Below the pieces are notes generated by a model. That model did not search any database and was not told where the DNA came from. It saw only the letters and a program-made list of their open reading frames with translations. A stretch of DNA of 64,000 bases from Maea johnstoni (taxonomy: Eukaryota > Annelida > Polychaeta > Spionida > Magelonidae), in NCBI GenBank assembly GCA_963942565.1, contig OZ012684.1:96183055-96247054 (forward strand), given 5' to 3'. A program made the translations under genes and the position numbers. Positions 1 through 12,204 of the stretch are shown here, one piece after another. Numbering within the stretch: the stretch's first letter is position 1; each line of letters opens with the position of its first letter.

Positions 1-366
1 GAATGCTAATAGGTATGCAAGTGAGAAATCATTGCTAGTCGCTGTCTACCTGAGTCGAGTCTAACGAAGTGTTTTTTCTATGGTAATCAGCCAAGAACTT
101 GCTAGTTTACCAAAGACGATTACTACACCATTTTGGGCAAGAGTTCGCACACACTTCTTAACTGACCAACCTAATGAAGTTTTGCACAAAGGTCCGTTGA
201 ACTATGTCCAATCTTTAAGTCAATCTAAAAGGTGGTGCCATAGTTTCAATTTAAACTCGTATCTACAAGGTAATATTAGTAAAGTTTAATTTTGACACAG
301 TAAGGTGGCGCCATCTATAGGTTAACACCAAATGAGTATTGAACTTAACAAAATAAATTGTTGAAA

Positions 367-505
367 TTTTCCTGACACCACTGGCAATTTTGAAAAGAAA
401 TTGTCATAAAAACATGTTTTTATCAAATATGTACCGACACTACTGGCAATTTTGAAAGGAATTTGTTATAAAGAACAAGTTTTTATGAAATATGTGCCGT
501 TATGA
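367..505. repeat. Two ~70 bp tandem subrepeats inside the monomer
   Basis: Each subrepeat has the form GACACYACTGGCAATTTTGA, then an A-rich stretch, then TTTTTATCAAATATGTRCCG. The two copies are adjacent and diverged from each other, but each is conserved between monomers. They are therefore older than the present amplification of the 1.59 kb unit. Confidence 0.75.
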
Positions 506-803
506 TAATGCCTGCCTATTCTTAAGAGTATCCTAAGAGACAGTTTCAACACTGAATGATTTTACTGACATACCAATGTCGGGTTAAAAACTCGCCCGTA
601 TCTCCGATGGGATAATTTTAGAAAAGAAGAAATCAATTTTGTAAAATAAGGTATTTGTGACATAAATTGCATACTTTTATCTAGAATCTGTGAAGTCGAT
701 GACAACACAAATAAGAGTTGTTTTGAAGATCGCTGCGCTATGTTATTTATTAATGCAAAATTTCAGGTAACAAATTAAACTGAAATTTTTAAAAAGCGTC
801 GTA

Positions 804-1455
804 AGAAAGCTATGAACGTCCATGATTAATTTGGAATTTCGTTTTTTCGTCACTTTTTCTGCCATATAGCGACTAGGTCGTGACTAGCTAGTTGTAACTG
901 ATAATGGAAGCCTTAGACCACATAGCCAGCAGGGAAGGCCCTCAGAGAGGAGAGACAGCTAGAGGTCAATGACAAGCCTTAGACTACACGGCCATCAGGG
1001 CAAATTGAATGACAAAGAGGCACGAGAGTATTCTGAAATTAGGAGCAAAAGGAGTTTTACTTTTGCTTATTGTTTGATATGCAGTGTGGATATGTCTACA
1101 TGAAACACAGATCAACTAACTAATGATGTTATACATGTATTTAGATTACTGAAAACTTTAGTGTGAAAGTTTCGAGTAGCCAAATCACAGATTTTTATCA
1201 GCTACAAAGCTAAACTGATTTTCTAGACAAGTGCCCACACAACCACTGAGAGGCTGTCCTGATGGCCGTGTGGACTAAGGCATTGCCACCGACCTCAAGC
1301 TGTCTCTCTTTACCGACGGCCTATCATAATTGCCCGCCAGATGTCTTAATAAAGCTATGTACGTACCTGCTTAAGTTGGAATTTCGTTTTTCGTCAGTTT
1401 TTCTGCCATATTGCGGCTAAGTTGTAACTAGCCAGTTGTAAATGGCGGAGAAAAC
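804..1455. repeat. Direct repeat pair inside the monomer, ~545 bp apart
   Basis: The block at about 804-900 (AAGAAAGCTATGAACGTCCA ... GGAATTTCG ... CTGCCATATAGCG ... TAGCTAGTTGTAA) recurs in diverged form at about 1350-1445 (AAAGCTATGTACGTAC ... GGAATTTCG ... CTGCCATATTGCGG ... TAGCCAGTTGTAA). The spacing, 545 bp, equals the length lost in the 1042 bp short monomers, so this pair is the likely substrate for their formation. Confidence 0.85.
951..1307. repeat. Inverted arms inside the satellite monomer
   Basis: In the first monomer, 951-1000 (from AGAGACAGCTAGAGGTCAAT) and 1258-1307 are imperfect inverted repeats of about 50 bp, separated by ~257 bp. A related direct copy of the central motif (AGCCTTAGACCACATAGCCA) lies just before the left arm at 909-935, so one monomer holds the motif three times, twice direct and once inverted. 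The arrangement is kept in every full-length monomer. It could form a stem-loop or be the remnant ends of an old transposon. Neither is shown. Confidence 0.8.
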
Positions 1456-3702
1456 CGGAGAACCCGACGAAAACCATCACCTAACCCGAAGTCACTTGTG
1501 ATTTCCTCACATGCCCAGGTCTGTTTTGAAACTGGCCAGTGCCAGTACTGGGTGAAAGATAGCTATTTATGGGTGGTTTTCGAATTTTTGAATGCTGATA
1601 GGTATGCAAGTGAGAAATCCTTGCTAGTCGCTGTCTACCTGAGTCGAGTCTAACGAAGGGTTTTTTCTATGGTAATCAGCCAAGAACTTGCTAGTTTACC
1701 AAAGACGATTACTACACCATTTTGGGCAAGAGTTCGCACACACTTCTTAACTGACCAACCTAATGAAGTTTTGCACAAAGGTCCGTTGAACTATGTCCAA
1801 TCTTTAAGTCAATCTAAAAGGTGGTGCCATAGTTTCAATTTAAACTCGTATCTACAAGGTAATATTAGTAAAGTTTAATTTTGACACAGTAAGGTGGCGC
1901 CATCTATAGGTTAACACCAAATGAGTATTGAACTTAACAAAATAAATTGTTGAAATTTTCCTGACACCACTGGCAATTTTGAAAAGAAATTGTCATAAAA
2001 ACATGTTTTTATCAAATATGTTCCGACACTACTGGCAATTTTGAAAGGAATTTGTTATAAAAAACAAGTTTTTATCAAATATGTGCCATTATGATAATGC
2101 CTGCGTATTCTTAAGAGTATCCTAAGAGACAGTTTCAACACTGAATGATTTTACTGACATACCAATGTCAGGTTAAGAACTCGCCCGTATCTCCGAAGGG
2201 ATAATTTTAGAAAAGAAGAAATCAATTTTGCAAAATAAGGTATTTGTGACATAAATTGCATACTTTTATCTAGAATCTGTGAAGTCGATGACAACACAAA
2301 TAAGAGTTGTTTTGAAGATCGCTGCGCTATGTTATTTATTAATGCAAAGTTTCAGGTAAAAAATTAAACTGATATTTTTAAAAAGTGTCGTAAGAAAGCT
2401 ATGAACGTCCATGATTAATTTGGAATTTCGTTTTTTCGTCACTTTTTCTGCCATATAGCGACTAGGTCGTGACTAGCTAGTTGTAACTGATAATGGAAGC
2501 CTTAGACCACATAGCCAGCAGGGAAGGCCCTCAGAGAGGAGAGACAGCTAGAGGTCAATGACAAGCCTTAGACTACACGGCCATCAGGGCAAATTGAATG
2601 ACAAAGAGGCACGAGAGTATTCTGAAATTAGGAGCAAAAGGAGTGTTACTTTTGCTTATTGTTTGATATGCAGTGTGGATATGTCTACAGGAAACACAGA
2701 TCAACTAACTAATGATGTTATACATGTATTTAGATTACTGAAAACTTTAGTGTGAAAGTTTCGAGTAGCCAAATCACAGATTTTTATCGGCTACAAAATT
2801 AAACTGATTTTCTAGCCAAGTGCCCACACAACCACTGAGAGGCTGTCCTGATGGCCGTGTGGACTAAGGCATTGCCACCGACCTCAAGCTGTCTCTCTTT
2901 ACCGACGGCCTATCATAATTGCCCGCCAGATGTCTTAAGAAAGCTATGTACGTCCATGCTTAAGTTGGAATTTCGTTTTTCGTCAGTTTTTCTGCCATAT
3001 TGCGGCTAAGTCGTAACTAGCCAGTTGTAAATGGCGGAGAAAACCGGAGAACCCGACGAAAACCATCACCTAACCCGAAGTCATTGGTAATTTCCTCACA
3101 TGCCCAGGTCTGTTTTGAAACTGGCTAGTGCCAGTACTAGGTGAAAGATAGCTATTTATGGGTGGTTTTCGATTTTTGAATGCTGATAGGTATGCAAGTG
3201 AGAAATCCTTGCTAGTCGCTGTCTACCTGAGTCGAGTCTAACGAAGTGTTTTTTCTATGGTAATCAGCCAAGAACTTGCTAGTTTACCAAAGACGATTAC
3301 TACACCATTTTGGGCAAGAGTTCGCACACACTTCTTAACTGACCAACCTAATGAAGTTTTGCACAAAGGTCCGTTGAACTATGTCCAATCTTTAAGTCAA
3401 TCTAAAAGGTGGTGCCATAGTTTCAATTTAAACTCGTATCTACAAGGTAATATTAGTAAAGTTTAATTTTGACACAGTAAGGTGGCGCCATCTATAGGGC
3501 AACACCAAATGAGTATTGAACTTAATAAAATAAATTGTTGAAATTTTCCTGACACCACTGGCAATTTTGAAAAGAAATTGTCATAAAAACATGTTTTTAT
3601 CAAATATGTTCCGACACTACTGGCAATTTTGAAAGGAATTTGTTATAAAAAACAAGTTTTTATCAAATATGTGCCATTATGATAATGCCTGCCTATTCTT
3701 AA

Positions 3703-5330
3703 AGGGGAACTAAAGGCTCACATACATATTAGCTTATATGAAAGTAATACACTTCAAGAATAGTATGCTGTCCTCCTTTTTCTCTTAGTGATCCCATGAG
3801 GGGAGAATTTTGTGTATTGCCAGCAGCCTCAGCCAGCCCCTGGTAGCAGCCATGTTTTTCAACTGCTATCAGCCGTGACTCAAATGGGTGGCAGCCCACT
3901 TCATGACCCCTAGCTCTGAGGCAGTGTATCATAGACTGTAGTGCTCTACACACCAACTTGCATAACAACTTGTATGAGTATCAAACAGGTAAATGATAAA
4001 ATCATGAGCAGCAATTGGCTGTGCAAAAAGACAGGGTAGTAGAGTTATTTTTCATATATTTCCAGTTGGTAAATTCAGACAAAAACAGTGGCTAGCAGTC
4101 ACTGAAACTTGTGAATCCACCTGTCTTGGAAGTATGCAGTTCTATGTTCAGACCACTTCCCTGATGCGTATTATGTAAGGAATCACAAACTACAGTCAGG
4201 ATTACTTATAAAAGGGGACTTGGGGGACAGCAAATCATAAGGTTATTTGAAAATCCATGAACATAGCTCAACATCTGTCATATGCAAATACATTGGATAC
4301 CTGTGTGACTATGAAGGAAGGGTTGAATAAAAACACTACTAGTATGTACATCACCAATCATCCAGATTTTCAGTATTTGATTTTACTTAAAGCTAGCTGT
4401 TCTACAAAAACTGTTTTCTTTCATGTAACCTACACAAATACTAAAGGAAATGATGGATGTTCCAAATACTGATAGCTATTTCCTGCGTTGACTAACTTCT
4501 GTGTCCTGGGATCTAGATGTGTAATGCCACAAGGTTATAATTAACCCTTTGTTTATCCTTTTCCTTTAAGGAGTTGTTACTTCCTTTTGTTGTTGCCAAA
4601 GGGACCTAGATATTAAACAAAGCCCAAGTTGTAAGACAACCAACACAATCCTAAAGTCTATTTTCAATTGTACAGATTAATGATGACCATGTTTAGGTAC
4701 CTAGAATTGAATGCTAATAAACTTAACTGTTAGCTGTCTCTCTGTGCTTGCTTTGTAGCAGTTGATACAGAAGGGTTGAAAACAAAAACACTGAATGGCA
4801 CAGCACCATCCTGTTGAGTAATCCTGACTGCATTTATGACACCTGGTATAAAACGCATCAGCGAAGTGGTCTGAACATAAAATTACATGCTTCAGGACAG
4901 GAATTCAGTGATGCTAGCCACTGTTTTTGTCTGAATTTAACAACAGGAAATATATGAAATATAATTCTACTACCCTGTCTTTTTCTACAGCCAATTGCTG
5001 CTCATGATTTTACCATTTACCTGTTTGATACTCATACACGTTGTTATGCAACTTTCGAAGAGAGTTGGTGTGTAGAGCACATATACAGTCTATGATACAC
5101 TGCTCAGGGCTAGGGGACATGAAGTGGGCTGCCACCCATTTGAGTCACAGCTGATAGCAGTTGAAAAACATGGCTGCTACCAGGGGCTGCTAGGGGCTGG
5201 CTGAGGCTGCTGGCAATACACAAAATTCTCCTCTCATGGGATCACTAAGAGAAAAAGGAGGACAGCATCCTATTCTTGAAGGGTATTACTTTCATATAAG
5301 CTTATATGTATGTGAGCCTTTAGTTCCCCT
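3703..5330. mobile_element. Fold-back DNA transposon with TTAA target duplication (Kolobok/T2-like, non-autonomous)
   Basis: The element is inserted in a satellite monomer whose empty site (ATTCTTAAGAGTATCC) is visible in the other monomers. It is flanked by TTAA at 3699-3702 and 5331-5334. Its ends are AGGGGAACTAAAGGCTCACA and the inverse. The inverted arms are about 500 bp long (roughly 3703-4207 and 4815-5330), imperfect, with ~600 bp of single-copy A+T-rich DNA between them. Total length is 1628 bp. I see no transposase frame. TTAA targets with ends reading TTAAAGGGGAA fit the T2 group of the Kolobok superfamily. piggyBac also uses TTAA, but its ends usually begin with CCC. The family assignment is inference. 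Confidence 0.8.
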
Positions 5331-8277
5331 TTAAGAGTATCCTAAGAGACAGTTTCAACACTGAATGCTTTTACTGACATACCAATGTCAGGTTAAGAAC
5401 TCGCCCGTATCTCCGAAGGGATAATTTTAGAAAAGAAGAAATCAATTTTGCAAAATAAGGTATTTGTGACAAAAATTGCATACTTTTATCTAGAATCTGT
5501 GAAGTCGATGACAACACAAATAAGAGTTGTTTTGAAGATCGCTGCGCTATGTTATTTATTAATGCAAAGTTTCAGGTAAAAAATTAAACTGATATTTTTA
5601 AAAAGCGTCGTAAGAAAGCTATGAACGTCCATGATTAATTTGGAATTTCGTTTTTTCGTCACTTTTTCTGCCATATAGCGACTAGGTCGTGACTAGCTAG
5701 TTGTAACTGATAATGGAAGCCTTAGACCACATAGCCAGCAGGGAAGGCCCTCAGAGAGGAGAGACAGCTAGAGGTCAATGACAAGCCTTAGACTACACGG
5801 CCATCAGGGCAAATTGAATGACAAAGAGGCACGAGAGTATTCTGAAATTAGGAGCAAAAGAAGTGTTACTTTTGCTTATTGTTTGATATGCAGTGTGGAT
5901 ATGTCTACAGGAAACACAGATCAACTAACTAATGATGTTATACATGTATTTAGATTACTGAAAACTTTAGTGTGAAAGTTTCGAGTAGCCAAATCACAGA
6001 TTTTTATCGGCTACAAAATTAAACTGATTTTCTAGCCAAGTGCCCACACAACCACTGAGAGGCTGTCCTGATGGCCGTGTGGACTAAGGCATTGCCACCG
6101 ACCTCAAGCTGTCTCTCTTTACCGACGGCCTATCATAATTGCCCGCCAGATGTCTTAAGAAAGCTATGTACGTCCATGCTTAAGTTGGAATTTCGTTTTT
6201 CGTCAGTTTTTCTGCCATATTGCGGCTAAGTCGTAACTAGCCAGTTGTAAATGGCGGAGAAAACCGGAGAACCCGACGAAAACCATCACCTAACCCGAAG
6301 TCATTGGTAATTTCCTCACATGCCCAGGTCTGTTTTGAAACAGGCTAGTGCCAGTACTGGGTGAAAGATAGCTATTTATGGGTGGTTTTCGATTTTTGAA
6401 TGCTGATAGGTATGCAAGTGAGAAATCCTTGCTAGTCGCTGTCTACCTGAGTCGAGTCTAACGAAGGGTTTTTTTCTATGGTAATCAGCCAAGAACTTGC
6501 TAGTTTACCAAAGACGATTACTACACCATTTTGGGCAAGAGTTCGCACACACTTTTTAACTGGCCAACCTAATGAAGTTTTGCACAAAGGTCCGTTGAAC
6601 TATGTCCAATCTTTAAGTCAATCTAAAAGGTGGTGCCATAGTTTCAATTTAAACTCGTATCTACAAGGTAATATTAGTAAAGTTTAATTTTGACACAGTA
6701 AGGTGGCGCCATCTATAGGGCAACACCAAATGAGTATTGAACTTAATAAAATAAATTGTTGAAATTTTCCTGACACCACTGGCAATTTTGAAAAGAAATT
6801 GTCATAAAAACATGTTTTTATCAAATATGTTCCGACACTACTGGCAATTTTGAAAGGAATTTATTATAAAAAAACAAGTTTTTATCAAATATGTGCCATT
6901 ATGATAATGCCTGCCTATTCTTAAGAGTATCCTAAGAGACAGTTTCAACACTGAATGATTTTACTGACATACCAATGTCAGGTTAAGGACTCGCCCGTAT
7001 CTCCGAAGGGATAATTTTAGAAAAGAAGAAATCAATTTTGCAAAATAAGGTATTTGTGACATAAATTGCATACTTTTATCTAGAATCTGTGAAGTCGATG
7101 ACAACACAAATAAGAGTTGTTTTGAAGATCGCTGCGCTATGTTATTTATTAATGCAAAGTTTCAGGTAAAAAATTAAACTGAAATTTTTAAAAAGCGTCG
7201 TAAGAAAGCTATGAACGTCCATGATTAATTTGGAATTTCGTTTTTTCGTCACTTTTTCTGCCATATAGCGACTAGGTCGTGACTAGCTAGTTGTAACTGA
7301 TAATGGAAGCCTTAGACCACATAGCCAGCAGGGAAGGCCCTCAGAGAGGAGAGACGGCTAGAGGTCAATGACAAGCCTTAGACTACACGGCCATCAGGGC
7401 AAATTGAATGACAAAGAGGCACGAGAGTATTCTGAAATAAGGAGCAAAAGGAGTGTTACTTTTGCTTATTGTTTGATATGCAGTGTGGATATGTCTACAG
7501 GAAACACAGAGCAACTAACTAATGATGTTATACATGTATTTAGATTACTGAAAACTTTAGTGTGAAAGTTTCGAGTAGCCAAATCACAGATTTTTATCGG
7601 CTACAAAATTAAACTGATTTTCTAGACAAGTGCCCACACGACCACTGAGAGGCTGTCCTGATGGCCGTGTGGACTAAGGCATTGCCACCGACCTCAAGCT
7701 GTCTCTCTTTACCGACGGCCTATCATAATTGCCCGCCAGATGTCTTAAGAAAGCTATGTACGTCCATGCTTAAGTTGGAATTTCGTTTTTCGTCAGTTTT
7801 TCTGCCATATTGCGGCTAAGTCGTAACTAGCCAGTTGTAAATGGCGGAGAAAACCGGAGAACCCGACGAAAACCATCACCTAACCCGAAGTCATTGGTAA
7901 TTTCCTCACATGCCCAGGTCTGTTTTGAAACTGGCCAGTGCCAGTACTGGGTGAAAGATAGCTATTTATGGGTGGTTTTCAAATTTTTGAATGCTAATAG
8001 GTATGCAAGTGAGAAATCATTGCTAGTCGCTGTCTACCTGAGTCGAGTCTAACGAAGTGTTTTTTCTATGGTAATCAGCCAAGAACTTGCTAGTTTACCA
8101 AAGACGATTACTACACCATTTTGGGCAAGAGTTCGCACACACTTCTTAACTGACCAACCTAATGAAGTTTTGCACAAAGGTCCGTTGAACTATGTCCAAT
8201 CTTTAAGTCAATCTAAAAGGTGGTGCCATAGTTTCAATTTAAACTCGTATCTACAAGGTAATATTAGTAAAGTTTAA

Positions 8278-8517
8278 TTTTGACACAGTAAGGTGGCGCC
8301 ATCTATAGGGCAACACCAAATGAGTATTGAACTTAATAAAATAAATTGTTGGAATTTTCCTGACACCACTGGCAATTTTTAAAGGAAATTGTCATAAAAA
8401 CATGTTTTTATCAAATATGTACCGACGTTACTTGCAATTTTGAAAAGAATTTGTTATAAAAACAAGTTTTTATCAAATATGTGCAATTATGATAATGCCT
8501 GCCTATTCTTAAGAGTA
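8278..8517. other. Representative non-coding part of the satellite
   Basis: This stretch shows the conserved GGTGGCGCCATCTATAGG word and the two A+T-rich subrepeats in their usual order. It is given as an example of the non-coding content shared by all monomers. No gene is seen here or in the equivalent positions of other monomers. Confidence 0.6.
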
Positions 8518-11162
8518 TCCTAAGAGACAGTTTCAACACTGAATGATTTTACTGACATACCAATATCGGGTTAAGAACTCGCCCGTATCTACGAAGGGAT
8601 AATTTTAGAAAAGAAGAAATCAATTTTGTAAAATAAGGTATTTGTGACATAAATTGCATACTTTTATCTAGAATCTGTGAAGTCGATGACAACACAAATA
8701 AGAGTTGTTTTGAAGATCGCTGCGCTATGTTATTTATTAATGCAAAATTTCAGGTAACAAATTAAACTGAAATTTTTAAAAAGCGTCGTAAGAAAGCTAT
8801 GAACGTCCATGATTAATTTGGAATTTCGTTTTTTCGTCACTTTTTCTGCCATATAGCGGCTAGGTCGTGACTAGCTAGTTGTAACTGATAATGGAAGCCT
8901 TAGACCACATAGCCAGCAGGGAAGGCCCTCAGAGAGGAGAGACAGCTAGAGGTCAATGACAAGCCTTAGACTACACGGCCATCAGGGCAAATTGAATGAC
9001 AAAGAGGCACGAGAGTATTCTGATATTAGGAGCAAAAGTAGTGTTACTTTTTCTTATTGTTTGATATGCAGTGTGGATATGTCTACAGTAAACACAGAGC
9101 AACTAATTAATGATGTTATACATGTATTTAGATTACTGTAAACTTAAGTGTGAAAGTTTCGAGTAGCCAGATCACAGATTTTTATCGGCTACAAAATTAA
9201 ATTGATTTTCTAGCCTAGTGCCAACACGACCACTGAGAGGCTGTCCTGATGGCCGTGTGGACTAAGGCATTGCCACCGACCTCCAGCTGTCTCTCTTTAC
9301 CGACGGCCTATCACAATTGCCCGCCAGATGTCTTAAGAAAGCTATGTACGTCCATGCATAAGTTGGAATTTCGTTTTTCGTCAGTTTTTCTGCCATATTG
9401 CGGCTAAGTCGTAACTAGCCAGTTGAAAATGGCGGAGAAAACCGGAGAACCCGACGAAAACCATCACCTAACCCGAAGTCACTGGTAATTTCCTCACATG
9501 CCCAGGTCTGTTTTGAAACTTGCCAGTGCCAGTACCGGGTGAAAGATAGCTATTTATGGGTAGTTTTCGATTTTTGAATGCTGATAGGTATGCAAGTGAG
9601 AAATCAGTGCTAGTCGCTGTCTACCTGAGTCGAGTCTAACGAAGTGTTTTTCTATGGTAATCAGCCAAGAACTTGCTAGTTTACCAAAGACGATTACTAC
9701 ACCATTTTGGGCAAGAGTTCGCACACACTTCTTAACTGACCAACCTAATGAAGTTTTGCACAAAGGTCCGTTGAACTATGTCCAATCTTTAAGTCAATCT
9801 AAAAGGTGGTGCCATAGTTTCAATTTAAACTCGTATCTACAAGGTAATATTAGTAAAGTTTAATTTTGACACAGTAAGGTGGCGCCATCTATAGGTTAAC
9901 ACCAAATGAGTATTGAACTTAATAAAATAAATTGTTGGAATTTTCCTGACACCACTGGCAATTTTGAAAAGAAATTGTCATAAAAACATGTTTTTATCAA
10001 ATATGTACCGACACTACTGGCAATTTTGAAAGGAATTTGTTATAAAGAACAAGTTTTTATCAAATATGTGCCGTTATGATAATGCCTGCCTATTCTTAAG
10101 AGTATCCTAAGAGACAGTTTCAACACAGAATGATTTTACTGACATACCAATGTCGGGTTAAGAACTCGCCCGTATCTCCGATGGGATAATTTTAGAAAAG
10201 AAGAAATCAATTTTGCGAAATAAGGTATCTGTGACATAGATTGCATACTTTTATCTAGAATCTGTGAAGTCGATGACAACACAAATAAGAGTTGTTTTGA
10301 AGATCGCTGCGCTATGTTATTTAGTAATGCAAAGTTTCAGGTAAAAAATTAAACTGAAATTTTTAAAAAGCGTCGTAAGAAAGCTATGAACGTCCATGAT
10401 TAATTTGGAATTTCGTTTTTTCGACACTTTTTCTGCCATATAGCGGCTAGGTCGTGACTAGCTAGTTGTAACTGATAATGGAAGCCTTAGACCACATAGC
10501 CAGCAGGGAAGGCCCTCAGAGAGGAGAGACAGCTAGAGGTCAATGACAAGCCTTAGACTACACGGCCATCAGGGCAAATTGAATGACAAAGAGGCACGAG
10601 AGTATTCTGAAATTAGGAGCAAAATGGGTGTTACTTTTGCTTATTGTTTGATATGCAGTGTGGATATGTCTACAGGAAACACAGAGCAACTAACTAATGA
10701 TGTTATACATGTATTTAGATTACTGTAAACTTAAGTGTGAAAGTTTCGAGTAGCCAGATCACAGATTTTTATCGGCTACAAAATTAAACTGATTTTCTAG
10801 CCTAGTGCCAACACGACCACTGAGGGGCTGTCCTGATGGCCGTGTGGACTAAAGCATTGCCACCGACCTCCAGCTGTCTATCTTTACCGACGGCCTATCA
10901 TAATTGCCCGCCATATGTCTTAAGAAAGCTATGTACGTCCATGCATAAGTTGGAATTTCGTTTTTCGTCAGTTTTTCTGCCATATTGCGGCTAAGTCGTA
11001 ACTAGCCAGTTGGATATGGCGGAGAAAACCGGAGAACCCGACGAAAACCATCACCTAACCCGAAGTCAGTTGTGATTTCCTCACATGCCCAGGTTTGTTT
11101 TGAAACTGGCCAGTGCCAGTACTGGGCGAAAGATAGCTATTTATGGGTGGTTTTCGATTTTT

Positions 11163-12204
11163 GAATGCTGATAGGTATGCAAGTGAGAAATCCTTGCTAG
11201 TCGCTGTCTACCTGAGTCGAGTCTAACGAAGGGTTTTTTCTATAGTAATCAGCCAAGAACTTGCTAGTTTACCAAAGACGATTACTACACCATTTTGGGC
11301 AAGAGTTCGCACACACTTTTTAACTGACCAACCTAATGAAGTTTTGCACAAAGGTCCGTTGAACTATGTCCAATCTTTAAGTCAATCTAAAAGGTGGTGC
11401 CATAGTTTCAATTTAAACTCGTATCTACAAGGTAATATTAGTAAAGTTTAATTTTGACACAGTAAGGTGGCGCCATCTATAGGGCAACACCAAATGAGTA
11501 TTGAACTTAATAAAATAAATTGTTGGAATTTTCCTGACACCACTGGCAAATTTGAAAGGAAATTGTCATAGAAACATGTTTTTATCAAATATGTACCGAC
11601 GCTACTTGCAATTTTGAAAAGAATTTGTTATAAAAACAAGTTTTTATCAAATATGTGCCGTTATGATAATGCCTGCCTATTCTTAAGAGTATCCTAAGAG
11701 ACAGTTTCAACACTGAATGATTTTACTGACATACCAATATCGGGTTAAGAACTCGCCCGTATCTACGAAGGGATAATTTTAGAAAAGAAGAAATCAATTT
11801 TGTAAAATAAGGTATTTGTGACATAAATTGCATACTTTTATCTAGAATCTGTGAAGTCGATGACAACACAAATAAGAGTTGTTTTGAAGATCGCTGCGCT
11901 ATGTTATTTATTAATGCAAAATTTCAGGTAACAAATTAAACTGAAATTTTTAAAAAGCGTCGTAAGAAAGCTATGAACGTCCATGATTAATTTGGAATTT
12001 CGTTTTTCGTCACTTTTTCTGCCATATTGCGGCAAAGTCGTAACTAGCCAGTTGTATATGGCGGAGAAAACCGGAGAACCCGACGAAAACCATCACCTAA
12101 CCCGAAGTCACTTGTAATTTCCTCACATGCCCAGGTCTGTTTTGAAACTGGCCAGTGCCAGTACTGGGCGAAAGATATCTATTTATGGGTGGTTTTCGAT
12201 TTTT
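11163..12204. repeat. Short 1042 bp satellite monomer (also 16819-17860 and 27720-28761)
   Basis: This monomer lacks ~545 bp between the two internal direct repeats. At about 11990-12050 the sequence begins like the first repeat (GAACGTCCATGATTAATTTG) and ends like the second (CATATTGCGGCAAAGTCG), a clean hybrid. The same hybrid recurs at 16819-17860 and 27720-28761, so it arose once by homologous deletion and was then copied with the higher-order block. Confidence 0.85.

Noticed and set aside
80-289. 69-codon frame (MVISQELASLPKTITTPFWA...) repeated in most satellite monomers
   Set aside because: Its conservation equals that of the surrounding monomer, several monomers have lost the ATG (for example near 11243 and 17940), and it resembles no protein I know.
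2558-2755. 61-65-codon frame (MTSLRLHGHQGKLNDKEARE...) in most monomers
   Set aside because: It overlaps the inverted-arm motif, varies in length by single-base changes between monomers, and shows no sign of selection beyond array homogenisation.
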